Shown here piece by piece: positions 1 through 5,836 of a stretch of 8,675 bases of DNA. The DNA lies in the NCBI RefSeq assembly GCF_004138495.1, contig NZ_ML142858.1, positions 12,665 to 21,339 on the forward strand. The letters run 5' to 3'. The stretch comes from Phytoactinopolyspora endophytica (GTDB taxonomy: Bacteria > Actinomycetota > Actinomycetes > Jiangellales > Jiangellaceae). Numbering within the stretch: position 1 is the first letter of the stretch; every line of letters starts with the position of its first letter. The notes below the pieces were generated by a model. That model worked only from the letters and a program-made list of their open reading frames with translations. It was not told the DNA's origin and ran no database searches. A program made the translations under genes and the position numbers.

Positions 1-115
1 GGTGCCCAAGGTCGCCGTGTTCCTGGCGACAGCCGTCGTCGCTCGGCTGCGGGCGCGTCGCGCGAACCGGAACCGGGATGATGCCTGGCTCCGGGACGAG
101 AGCAGCCGCCGCTGA
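1..115 (+). CDS. C-terminal tail of an unidentified plus-strand gene (possibly glycosyltransferase family 2)
   Basis: Reading from base 2, an open frame gives 37 residues and stops at TGA 113-115; the gene begins before the window. The tail starts with a short hydrophobic run (VAVFLATAVVARL), which could be the end of a membrane-associated helix. A strongly basic stretch (RARRANRNR) follows, and the end is WLRDESSRR. A basic tail ending in a W-L-R-D-E-S-S motif reminds me of actinobacterial family 2 glycosyltransferases, and a rhamnosyl- or other sugar transferase would suit the adjacent rhamnose genes. This is an impression from 37 residues, not a domain match. It converges on rfbB with 19 bases between the two stop codons. 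Confidence 0.45.
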   Translation, partial: VPKVAVFLATAVVARLRARRANRNRDDAWLRDESSRR

Positions 116-129
116 GGCCGGTCTGCCTC
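114..129. terminator. Weak stem-loop between convergent genes
   Basis: GAGGC (114-118) and GCCTC (125-129) can form a 5-bp stem with a 6-base loop. It spans the stop of the upstream plus-strand gene and lies just past the stop of rfbB on the other strand. The position suits a shared terminator, but the stem is short and there is no T-run, so this is a weak candidate. Confidence 0.22.
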
Positions 130-134
130 CGCTG

Positions 135-1124
135 TCACACCGACGTGTGCGGCAACCGCTTGAGTGGCTCCCACCAGGAGCGGTTGGCGCGGTACCAGGC
201 GACGGTGTCCGCGAGGCCCTGGTCGAAGGGGATCTTCGGCGAGTACCCGAGCTCGGTGCTGATCTTGGTGATGTCGACCGAGTAGCGCAGGTCGTGCCCG
301 AGCCGGTCTTGGACGCGTTCGACGCTGTCCCACGTGGCTCCGGACGCCTCCAACAGGATCTCGGTGAGCGCGCGGTTGGTCAGCTCGGTGCCGCCGCCGA
401 TGTTGTACACCTCACCGGGCTGCCCGTCCGCGCGGACCAGGTCGATCCCGCGGCAGTGGTCGTCGACATGCAGCCAGTCCCGCACGTTTGCGCCTTCGCC
501 GTAGAGCGGGACCGGCAGCCCGTCGAGCAGGTTGGTGACGAACAGCGGGATGAGCTTCTCCGGGAACTGGTACGGACCATAGTTGTTCGAGCAGCGGGTG
601 ATCACCACCGGCAGGCCGTGCGTGCGGTGGTAGGCGCGGGCCAGCAGGTCGGCGCCGGCCTTGCTGGCGCTGTACGGGGAGTTCGGCTGCAGCGGATGGT
701 CTTCGGGCCACGAGCCGTCGTCGATCGAGCCGTAGACCTCGTCGGTGGAGACGTGGACGAAGCGTTCGATGCCGTGCCGCAGGGCGGCGTCCAGCAGGGT
801 CTGGGTCCCGACCACGTTGGTCATCACGAAGTCGCCCGCGCCGACGATCGAGCGGTCGACGTGGCTTTCGGCCGCGAAGTGCACCACCTGATCCACCTGG
901 GCCATCAGTGCGTCGACCGTCGGGCCGTCACAGATGTCGCCCTCGACGAACTTCAGCCGGGGGGACTCGGCGACGGTCGCCAGGTTGGCCCGGTTGCCGG
1001 CGTAGGTCAGCTTGTCCAGCACGACGACGTCGGCGTCGGCCAGCTCCGGATAGTCGCTGTTCAGCGCTGAACGCACGAAATGTGAGCCGATGAACCCCGC
1101 ACCGCCGGTCACCAAAATCCGCAT
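135..1124 (-). CDS. rfbB: dTDP-glucose 4,6-dehydratase (RmlB/RfbB)
   Basis: Second step of dTDP-L-rhamnose synthesis: NAD-dependent conversion of dTDP-glucose to dTDP-4-keto-6-deoxyglucose in the cytoplasm. The 329-residue protein is an extended short-chain dehydrogenase of normal family length. It shows the Rossmann motif GGAGFIG (7-13), DKLTYAGN (37-44), the catalytic Thr-Asp-Glu in STDEVYG (126-132), the YSASK pair Tyr151 and Lys155, and NNYGPYQFPEKLIP (180-193), typical of RmlB. RVRDWLHV-type sugar-nucleotide contacts appear as NVRDWLHVDDH (213-223). The frame is open to an ATG at 1142, but I start at the ATG at 1124: it gives the family-typical beginning MRILVTGGAGFIG, and a G-run (1140-1135) lies about 10 bases upstream. 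The gene diverges from rfbA. Confidence 0.96.
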   Translation of the reverse strand: MRILVTGGAGFIGSHFVRSALNSDYPELADADVVVLDKLTYAGNRANLATVAESPRLKFVEGDICDGPTVDALMAQVDQVVHFAAESHVDRSIVGAGDFVMTNVVGTQTLLDAALRHGIERFVHVSTDEVYGSIDDGSWPEDHPLQPNSPYSASKAGADLLARAYHRTHGLPVVITRCSNNYGPYQFPEKLIPLFVTNLLDGLPVPLYGEGANVRDWLHVDDHCRGIDLVRADGQPGEVYNIGGGTELTNRALTEILLEASGATWDSVERVQDRLGHDLRYSVDITKISTELGYSPKIPFDQGLADTVAWYRANRSWWEPLKRLPHTSV

Positions 1125-1265
1125 GTGTTGCATGCCCCCCATTGTCGGCCAACGGCCCCCTCGGTAGCAGGAGGCGAATTTCCTGCATTTCCGACCGCTG
1201 CACGCATATCTTGCCTATCTGGGCGGTTTGGGGCAAGGTGTCCAAGTCTGCACTTCGTTCCTTCT

Positions 1266-1319
1266 CATGATCATCAACGCTCAGACCGGTCCCTGGGCGG
1301 CCAACGGTTGATGATCATG
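1266..1319. promoter_or_regulatory. Paired palindromes / 13-bp inverted repeat in the rfbB-rfbA control region
   Basis: CATGATCATCAAC (1266-1278) and its exact reverse complement GTTGATGATCATG (1307-1319) flank a 28-base spacer. Each arm contains the perfect 8-bp palindrome ATGATCAT (1267-1274 and 1311-1318). The two palindrome centres are 44 bp apart, close to four helical turns. This lies in the 233-base space between the divergent starts of rfbB and rfbA, nearer rfbA. Paired palindromes on the same DNA face fit a dimeric regulator acting on one or both genes, possibly by looping. A transcript could instead form a hairpin. I could not assign a convincing -35/-10 pair for either gene here. 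Confidence 0.5.
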
Positions 1320-1357
1320 GGGACGGGTGGGGCGAGCTCTGAGGGGGGCTGAATGGC

Positions 1358-2245
1358 ATGAAGGGGATCATTCTTGCCGGCGGAACGGGAAGCCGGCTGC
1401 ATCCGCTGACGATTCCGGTCAGCAAGCAGCTGATGCCGGTCTACGACAAGCCGATGATCTACTACCCGCTGACCACGTTGATGCTGGCCGGTGTGGTGGA
1501 CATCTTGGTGATCACCACTCCCGACGACGCCGATGCGTTCCGCAAGCTGCTGGGCGACGGCTCGGCGTTCGGCATCTCCATCCGCTACGCCAGTCAGCCG
1601 GAGCCGGAAGGCCTCGCGCAGGCGTTTCTGATCGGCGCCGAGCATATTGGTGACGATTCGGTGGCGCTCATCCTCGGCGACAACATTTTCCATGGCGCCG
1701 GTCTGGGCACGCAGCTGCGCAAGCACGCCGACCCCGGCGGCGGCGTCGTGTTCGCGTATCACGTCGCCGACCCGCGTGCGTACGGCGTGATCGAGTTCGA
1801 CGCCGAGGGACGCGCGGTCTCCCTGGAGGAGAAGCCGCAGGCACCCCGGAGCAGCTATGCCGTGCCAGGTCTGTACTTCTACGACAACGAGGTCATCGAG
1901 ATCGCCAGGCGGCTGCGGCCGTCGGAGCGCGGCGAACTGGAGATCACCGACGTCAACCGCGCCTATCTGCGAAGCGGCGCGTTGCAGGTGGAGGTCTTGC
2001 CGCGCGGGACGGCTTGGTTGGACACCGGCACGTTCGAGACATTGATGGCGGCGGGCGACTACGTGCGGGTGATCGAGGCCCGGCAGGGGCAGAAGATCGG
2101 TTGTCCGGAAGAGGTCGCCTGGCGCCTGGGCCTGATCGACGACGATCATCTGTGGCGACGAGGACGAGAACTGGAGCGCTCCGGATACGGTGCCTACTTG
2201 CTGGGGCTGCTCGATGGCGCGCCCTCGCCGTTGGAGTCGTCGTGA
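1358..2245 (+). CDS. rfbA: Glucose-1-phosphate thymidylyltransferase (RmlA/RfbA)
   Basis: First step of the rhamnose pathway: joins dTTP and glucose-1-phosphate into dTDP-glucose, releasing pyrophosphate. The 295-residue product matches the family length. It shows the nucleotidyltransferase signature [13 protein letters not shown] (6-18), [16 protein letters not shown] (23-38), the metal-site motif LGDNIFHG (106-113), EKP (158-160), ELEITDVN (193-200) and LDTGT (221-225). The ATG at 1358 follows the Shine-Dalgarno GAGGGGGG (1341-1348) by 9 bases. The gene is divergent from rfbB and followed by rfbC on the same strand after 90 bases. Enzymes of this family are usually feedback-inhibited by dTDP-rhamnose; that is family knowledge, not visible here. 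Confidence 0.97.
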   Translation: MKGIILAGGTGSRLHPLTIPVSKQLMPVYDKPMIYYPLTTLMLAGVVDILVITTPDDADAFRKLLGDGSAFGISIRYASQPEPEGLAQAFLIGAEHIGDDSVALILGDNIFHGAGLGTQLRKHADPGGGVVFAYHVADPRAYGVIEFDAEGRAVSLEEKPQAPRSSYAVPGLYFYDNEVIEIARRLRPSERGELEITDVNRAYLRSGALQVEVLPRGTAWLDTGTFETLMAAGDYVRVIEARQGQKIGCPEEVAWRLGLIDDDHLWRRGRELERSGYGAYLLGLLDGAPSPLESS

Positions 2246-2254
2246 CGCGCCAGA

Positions 2255-2305
2255 GTCCTGCGGTGCGTTTGCACATTGCGGCTCAGGGCGCTCGGTGTGC
2301 AGGAC
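2255..2305 (+). promoter_or_regulatory. Potential stem-loop in the rfbA-rfbC spacer
   Basis: In the 90 bases between rfbA and rfbC, GTCCTGC (2255-2261) pairs exactly with GCAGGAC (2299-2305). The enclosed loop contains a second small hairpin, GTGC-GTTT-GCAC (2263-2274). The structure sits just upstream of the rfbC ribosome binding site (GGAGGT, 2321-2326). It could be an RNA leader, a processing site or a partial terminator that sets rfbC expression relative to rfbA. No T-run follows, so full termination is unlikely. Confidence 0.3.
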
Positions 2306-2335
2306 ACTACTTGGGTGAGTGGAGGTGAGCCTGGC

Positions 2336-2959
2336 GTGAGTGGCGGCACATTGGAGCCGATGGAGATCGGCGGCGCGTGGACGTTCACGCCGCGCGTGTT
2401 CGGCGACGAGCGGGGAACGTTCCTGGAGTGGTTCCGCCAGGACGTGCTGGAGGCCGAACTCGGTCATCTGCTCGACCTGCGCCAGGCGAATTGTTCCGTC
2501 TCGGCGGCCGGCGTCGTGCGTGGAGTGCACTTCGCCGACGTCCCTCCCGGCCAGGCGAAGTACGTGACCTGCCTGGTAGGTGCGGTCGTCGACGTCGTCG
2601 TCGACCTGAGACTGGGCTCGCCGACCTTCGGGAAATGGGACTCGGTGCTGCTCGACGACGTCGACCGCCGGGCCGTGTACGTCTCCGAAGGGCTGGGGCA
2701 TGCGTTCATGTCTCTGATGGACGGGTCCACCGTCGCCTACCTGTGCTCGAGCGAGTATGCGCCGGAGCGCGAGCACGGGATCGATCCGCTCGATCCGGAG
2801 ATCGCGATCATGTGGCCGTCGGTAGATCGTCATGGCGGGCTGATGCCCCATCGCCTCTCGGACAAGGACGCCGGCGCGCCGTCGCTCGCGGAGGCGCAGC
2901 GGCAGGGCCTGCTGCCGGACTACACGGTCACCGAGGCGTACCGCGCTATCAAGGGTTGA
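2336..2959 (+). CDS. rfbC: dTDP-4-dehydrorhamnose 3,5-epimerase (RmlC/RfbC)
   Basis: Third step: epimerises dTDP-4-keto-6-deoxyglucose at C3 and C5 to dTDP-4-keto-L-rhamnose. It is a cofactor-free cupin acting as a dimer. The product has 207 residues, normal for RmlC. Seen in order: FTPRVFGDERGTFLEWF (17-33), the general-base His65 in VRGVHF, Lys75 in QAKYV, VDLRLGSPTFGKW (89-101), GHAF (121-124), YAPEREHGIDPLDPEI (141-156) with the expected acidic residue of the active site, and IMWP (158-161). The frame is open upstream to 2276, but I chose the GTG at 2336 because GGAGGT (2321-2326) lies 9 bases before it and the N-terminus then matches the family. The stop overlaps that of convergent rfbD by 11 bases. 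Confidence 0.95.
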   Translation: MSGGTLEPMEIGGAWTFTPRVFGDERGTFLEWFRQDVLEAELGHLLDLRQANCSVSAAGVVRGVHFADVPPGQAKYVTCLVGAVVDVVVDLRLGSPTFGKWDSVLLDDVDRRAVYVSEGLGHAFMSLMDGSTVAYLCSSEYAPEREHGIDPLDPEIAIMWPSVDRHGGLMPHRLSDKDAGAPSLAEAQRQGLLPDYTVTEAYRAIKG

Positions 2960-3797
2960 GGAGCACGGGGACCGCGGCGTCGAACGCCTGTCTCCAGTGC
3001 CGCATCGGCGGCAGCGCGGTGCGTGCCCAGCCGTCGTGGGAGAGCACGGAGTAGGCGGGACGCGCCGCGGGCCGGACGAACCGGTCGGACGTCGTCGGCC
3101 GCACTCGCGCCGGATCGTGACCGAGGGCGGAGAAGACCGCCCGCGCCAGCTCGAACCAGGTGGTCGTCCCGGAGTTGGTGGCGTGATACACGCCGGCGGG
3201 CACGTCCGCCCGGACCACGTCCACGATCCGTTCGGCGAGGTCATGAGTCCAGGTGGGCTGGCCGGTCTGGTCGTCGACGACATCGACGTGGTCCCGGGTC
3301 TCGGCAAGCCGTCGCATGGTGGAGACGAAGTTCTTGCCGTGCGCCCCGTACAGCCACGCCGTGCGGAGGATCACCGCGGTCTGCGGGGCGTGCTCCAGAG
3401 CGGCACGCTCGGCTTCGGCCTTGCTACGGCCGTAGGCGGAGACCGGTTCGACCTGCTCGTCCTCCCGGTACGGTTCGTGGGCTGCACCGCTGAAGACATA
3501 GTCGGTGGAGATGTGGACCAGGCGGGCGCCGTGCTTGCGGCAGGCTCTGGCGACGTTGGCGGTACCGGCCGCGTTGACCGTCATGGCGGCGTCAGGATCC
3601 GCCTCCGCGCCGTCGACGTCGGTCCAGGCCGCCAGGTGCGCGACCACATCATGGCCGGCGACCGCATCGACGACGGCGGCGGCATCGGTGACGTCGAGCT
3701 CCGGCCGGGTCAGTGCCGTGGTCTGGTCGGAGGGCAGGAGCGATGTCAGATCATGCCCGAGCATCCCACCCGCGCCCGTGACGAGCCATCGCGTCAT
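2949..3797 (-). CDS. rfbD: dTDP-4-dehydrorhamnose reductase (RmlD/RfbD)
   Basis: Final step: NAD(P)H-dependent reduction of dTDP-4-keto-L-rhamnose to dTDP-L-rhamnose. The 282-residue protein is a normal-length extended short-chain dehydrogenase. Motifs: GAGGMLG (8-14) for the dinucleotide, HLAAWTDVDGAE (54-65), STDYVF (97-102) with catalytic Thr98, YGRSK (Tyr122, Lys126), RTAWLYG (145-151), and DQTGQPTWTHDLA further on. The frame stays open to 4001, but the extra 68 residues are basic low-complexity sequence. MTRWLVTGAGG at 3797 is the usual family start, although its ribosome binding site is poor. It is transcribed toward rfbC, overlapping its end by 11 bases, with no room for a terminator between them. 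Confidence 0.95.
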   Translation of the reverse strand: MTRWLVTGAGGMLGHDLTSLLPSDQTTALTRPELDVTDAAAVVDAVAGHDVVAHLAAWTDVDGAEADPDAAMTVNAAGTANVARACRKHGARLVHISTDYVFSGAAHEPYREDEQVEPVSAYGRSKAEAERAALEHAPQTAVILRTAWLYGAHGKNFVSTMRRLAETRDHVDVVDDQTGQPTWTHDLAERIVDVVRADVPAGVYHATNSGTTTWFELARAVFSALGHDPARVRPTTSDRFVRPAARPAYSVLSHDGWARTALPPMRHWRQAFDAAVPVLLNP

Positions 3798-3860
3798 GGC
3801 GTGGACCGCTTTCGTGCGCTCATGCCCTCGTCCGTTCCTTTCGTGAACAGGGACGTCAGC

Positions 3861-3889
3861 ACCGTATCGCGGCTGTTCCGGGGCGTCTA
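3861..3889 (-). promoter_or_regulatory. Candidate promoter for rfbD
   Basis: On the minus strand, TAGACG (3889-3884) and TACGGT (3866-3861) are separated by 17 bases. This resembles an actinobacterial housekeeping promoter (TTGACN and TANNNT). Transcription would begin near 3854, leaving a leader of roughly 57 bases before the rfbD start. It is based on consensus only. Confidence 0.35.
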
Positions 3890-3980
3890 CGTGAGTCCTT
3901 CCGGCCGATACACCCCTCGGCACACCCGTCCGTCGCCGACGGCTGACCTCAGCGCGTGCGCGCGAGCCTGTGGGGCAGCG

Positions 3981-4016
3981 AGAAGATCCACAGTTCATCA
4001 TGCGATGAAATCTTCT
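3981..4016. repeat. Nested inverted repeat (two-part hairpin)
   Basis: AGAAGAT (3981-3987) pairs exactly with ATCTTCT (4010-4016). Inside it, TTCATC (3994-3999) pairs exactly with GATGAA (4004-4009) around the loop ATGC. The right arms are contiguous, while the left arms are separated by the 6-base bulge CCACAG. That gives 13 base pairs with one asymmetric bulge. It lies about 185 bases upstream of the lipoprotein gene and upstream of the rfbD promoter candidate. It may be an operator pair or an RNA hairpin; there is no T-run to make it a standard terminator. Confidence 0.5.
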
Positions 4017-4057
4017 TACGCTACCACCACTCGCTGGTCAACGCTCCTCCGGCCTGG

Positions 4058-4086
4058 GTGAATGCGCTGTGTACCAGGCGTATAGC
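4058..4086 (+). promoter_or_regulatory. Weak candidate promoter for the lipoprotein gene
   Basis: GTGAAT (4058-4063) and TATAGC (4081-4086) are spaced by 17 bases. The match to consensus is partial in both boxes. If used, the leader would be about 107 bases and would contain the inverted repeat CGGACGTCGTCCG (4116-4128). Confidence 0.25.
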
Positions 4087-4199
4087 GTGTCAGGCGGTCG
4101 GGTCGGCAGCCTGTGCGGACGTCGTCCGTAGCTGTGCTCGGCCTTGCCCGGCATCCAGGTGCCGGAGATCCACGAATGAACAATCGAAGGGATAGCTAG

Positions 4200-5015
4200 A
4201 TGCGAATGACGCGTGCATCGCGTCGTGTGGTGACCGCCGCCGTCGGGGGCGTGCTCGCCCTCGGGCTGGTCGCCTGCTCGTCGGATGACGATGAGTCCGA
4301 CGACACAACGAGCGAGGAGAGCGTCGACGACGCGGAGTCCGAGGGTGACGAGCCTGACGCCGACGACGCCGACGATGCTGAGATCGAAGAGGTCGACGAC
4401 GAGGACGAACCCGAGGACGACGGCGACGACGCCGACGACGAGGGTGACGAGGGTGACGACGCCGACGCGAGCGCCGGTGACGGTGACTACGTGGCCGCTG
4501 AATGGGCCGAACCGGTCAGCGTCAACGGTGACCAGATCGCGACGATCGAGGGCGATGGCTTCGAGGTCGAGGTCTACCAGGTAGGCGTGACCGAGTCGCC
4601 GAAGGACGGCATGCTGGCCGACCCGGACACCAACGAGCCGATCCTCGCCGAGGGTGACGAGATCGTCTTCGTGAACTTTGTTGTCACCAACACCTCCGAT
4701 GAGCCGGTCGACCTCAGCTCTAGCTTGGTGAACGTCGATGCCACATACGAGGACTGGGAGTACCTGCAGGGCATGGACTCCATTACCGACAACGATCTCT
4801 ATGCGGAGATGGAGGTGTACAGCAGCGGAGCAGGCTACCTGGACCCGCCCATCTACACGTTCGGGCCTGGTGAGTCGTTCTCGTACGGCACCAACTTCAT
4901 GTACAAGACCGACTCGCCGGTGATCTTCGACGCGACGTTGACGCCGGTCGACGAGGAGGGCGAGCTGATCAGCGACGAGCGCCGTGAGGCCTCGGCCGAG
5001 GCCACGCTCTCCTGA
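4200..5015 (+). CDS. Secreted lipoprotein with Asp/Glu-rich linker and C-terminal beta domain
   Basis: 271 residues. The N-terminus is a lipoprotein signal: basic MRMTRASRR, a hydrophobic core, then the lipobox LVAC with Cys26 as the lipidation site, so the mature protein should be anchored outside the membrane. Residues 29-89 are extraordinarily acidic: I count 40 Asp or Glu in 61 residues and no Lys or Arg. From about 97 to 265 a folded-looking domain follows, containing EIVFVNFVVTNTSDEPVDLS (138-157), a pattern like the immunoglobulin-like DUF4352 lipoprotein domains. That match is by eye. The ATG at 4200 is preceded by GAAGGGA (4186-4192) at 7 bases. The gene appears monocistronic, ending at a strong stem-loop. 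Calcium binding, salt adaptation or a wall-spanning spacer are possible roles for the linker; the exact function is unknown. Confidence 0.88.
   Translation: MRMTRASRRVVTAAVGGVLALGLVACSSDDDESDDTTSEESVDDAESEGDEPDADDADDAEIEEVDDEDEPEDDGDDADDEGDEGDDADASAGDGDYVAAEWAEPVSVNGDQIATIEGDGFEVEVYQVGVTESPKDGMLADPDTNEPILAEGDEIVFVNFVVTNTSDEPVDLSSSLVNVDATYEDWEYLQGMDSITDNDLYAEMEVYSSGAGYLDPPIYTFGPGESFSYGTNFMYKTDSPVIFDATLTPVDEEGELISDERREASAEATLS
4988..5003. repeat. Perfect 16-bp palindrome at the end of the lipoprotein gene
   Basis: GGCCTCGGCCGAGGCC is identical to its reverse complement and lies in the last codons of the lipoprotein gene, ending 12 bases before the stop codon. It may be incidental to Glu/Ala codons in GC-rich DNA, or it may form a secondary hairpin next to the terminator at 5022-5065. 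Confidence 0.45.
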
Positions 5016-5021
5016 CGACGA

Positions 5022-5065
5022 GGCCGCCGCGGCCGACGCACTGAGAGTGCCATGCCGCGGCGGCC
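5022..5065. terminator. Bidirectional stem-loop terminator between convergent genes
   Basis: GGCCGCCGCGGC (5022-5033) pairs without mismatch with GCCGCGGCGGCC (5054-5065). Inside the loop a second hairpin, GCACT-GAG-AGTGC (5038-5050), caps the structure. It fills the 55-base space between the lipoprotein stop (5015) and the stop of the convergent minus-strand gene (5071). Reading from either side, a very stable GC stem would form right after the stop codon. Actinobacterial terminators often lack a long T-run, as here. Confidence 0.8.
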
Positions 5066-5070
5066 CCTTG

Positions 5071-5646
5071 TCAATGCACCTGATGCACCGAGGTCTCCTG
5101 GTCGGCCCGGATCACCAGATACCGCTCCCCCCGGCCTACCTTCCGGCCGATCGGGAGGTTCTGGCGACCAGTGCCCAGGCGCCCGGCGAAGATGGGTGTT
5201 TGATGCATCCGATAAAGCGGATCGAGCCGGTGGAGCATGACGCCGACTTCCGCCGGCCGCGACATCATCACGACCACGCGATTGTTGACCTGCTCATACA
5301 TTGCACTAGCAACAATCTTTTGGCCGCCGGATGGTATACTAACCGCTTCTTGAATCTGGGCGACAATCAATGGCGGTATAGGCGCGAGCCCATCGACCAC
5401 CTTTAGCGCCGGATTCTGCGCTTTAAGTGTTGTGACCACTGTTTCGCGCTTAGCGCCGCGCACCGCCCGTCCGAGCGCCAGCACGTCGACGGACGAACCG
5501 TCGATGCTGGTAGCGCGGTCGAGGTCGGTCTCTTGCATGACCTCCATCCCGAGATGCTGCAACGTGCGTCCTAACTCATCAAGCACGCGAGCGCGCTTAC
5601 CGAGAAGTAACACCCGTGCGACTTGCTGTCCTGCCTCCGCCGTCAT
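5071..5646 (-). CDS. Unrecognised 191-residue protein with receiver-like N-terminal half and atypical codon use
   Basis: I do not recognise the family. Residues 10-103 alternate strands and helices as in response-regulator receivers: RVLLLGKR, a helix over 20-32, MEVMQE, VDVLALGRAV (53-62), ALKVVDGLA (80-88), then helix PPLIVAQIQEAV. The position expected for the phospho-acceptor Asp, after VDVLA, is not Asp, so phosphorylation is unlikely. Residues 110-191 form a second part rich in beta-type residues with basic loops (RLGTGRQNLPIGRKVGRGER). There is no signal peptide or membrane segment. I start at the ATG at 5646 because AGGGG (5657-5653) lies 6 bases upstream; the frame extends to a TTG at 5688. 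Codon use is unlike the neighbours: Leu TTA at codons 13 and 25, several Ile ATA, and many A/T-ending codons, suggesting acquisition or an old low-expression gene. Confidence 0.72.
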   Translation of the reverse strand: MTAEAGQQVARVLLLGKRARVLDELGRTLQHLGMEVMQETDLDRATSIDGSSVDVLALGRAVRGAKRETVVTTLKAQNPALKVVDGLAPIPPLIVAQIQEAVSIPSGGQKIVASAMYEQVNNRVVVMMSRPAEVGVMLHRLDPLYRMHQTPIFAGRLGTGRQNLPIGRKVGRGERYLVIRADQETSVHQVH

Positions 5647-5690
5647 AGGCCACCCCTGACTACGTCGCATTCCGCCGACCCTTGACAAAA

Positions 5691-5720
5691 ATCATGGGCA
5701 TCCGTTTTGGTGAAAGTCAC
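5691..5720 (-). promoter_or_regulatory. Candidate promoter for the 5071-5646 gene
   Basis: On the minus strand, GTGACT (5720-5715) and CATGAT (5696-5691) are 18 bases apart, each close to the housekeeping consensus. Transcription would start near 5684 and give a leader of about 38 bases carrying the AGGGG ribosome binding site. Just upstream of the -35 box lies a small inverted repeat, TCTCA-TGT-TGAGA (5729-5741), which could be an operator. The whole 5682-5770 stretch is AT-richer than its surroundings. A perfect TTGACA on the plus strand (5682-5687) has no good partner -10. Confidence 0.35.
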
Positions 5721-5836
5721 GACCCATCTCTCATGTTGAGATAGCGTCCCGTTATCGGATCAATTGACGTCTGCTCGTCATCGTTCATTCACGTCGACCT
5801 CGCCACGGCGCCATCGGGGAACCACAACGTGGAGCC

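Larger units (their letters stand above)
3798..4199. other. Non-coding gap between rfbD and the lipoprotein gene
   Basis: 402 bases lie between the divergent rfbD and lipoprotein genes, with no gene I can support. A short plus-strand frame (3956-4195) encodes a Cys/Arg-rich sequence with no family character. The gap holds the rfbD promoter candidate (3861-3889), a nested hairpin (3981-4016), a weak plus-strand promoter candidate (4058-4086) and the inverted repeat CGGACGTCGTCCG (4116-4128). The stretch 3990-4025 is less GC-rich than its surroundings, as expected of a control region. Confidence 0.6.

Noticed and set aside
136..149. CACAC-CGAC-GTGTG hairpin at the end of rfbB
   Set aside because: It lies inside the last rfbB codons, has only five pairs and no T-run; more likely chance than a terminator.
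78..1070. Long plus-strand open frame across rfbB
   Set aside because: It is a high-GC shadow frame opposite a fully recognisable dTDP-glucose dehydratase; its product has no family character.
1274..3307. 677-codon minus-strand open frame across rfbA and rfbC
   Set aside because: It is antisense to two genes with clear catalytic motifs and is low-complexity and Arg/Pro-rich; an artefact of GC-rich codon bias.
3956..4195. 79-codon plus-strand frame just before the lipoprotein gene
   Set aside because: The start has no convincing ribosome binding site, the sequence is Cys/Arg-rich without pattern, and it spans the hairpin and promoter candidates.
4366..4466. GACGACGCC-type tandem repeats considered as a CRISPR or satellite array
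   Set aside because: The repeats are in frame, imperfect and encode the acidic linker; there are no spacers or constant unit length.
5682..5687. Perfect TTGACA on the plus strand upstream of the glycosyltransferase gene
   Set aside because: No acceptable -10 box lies 16-19 bases downstream (TTTTGG at best), and it overlaps the leader of the opposite gene.
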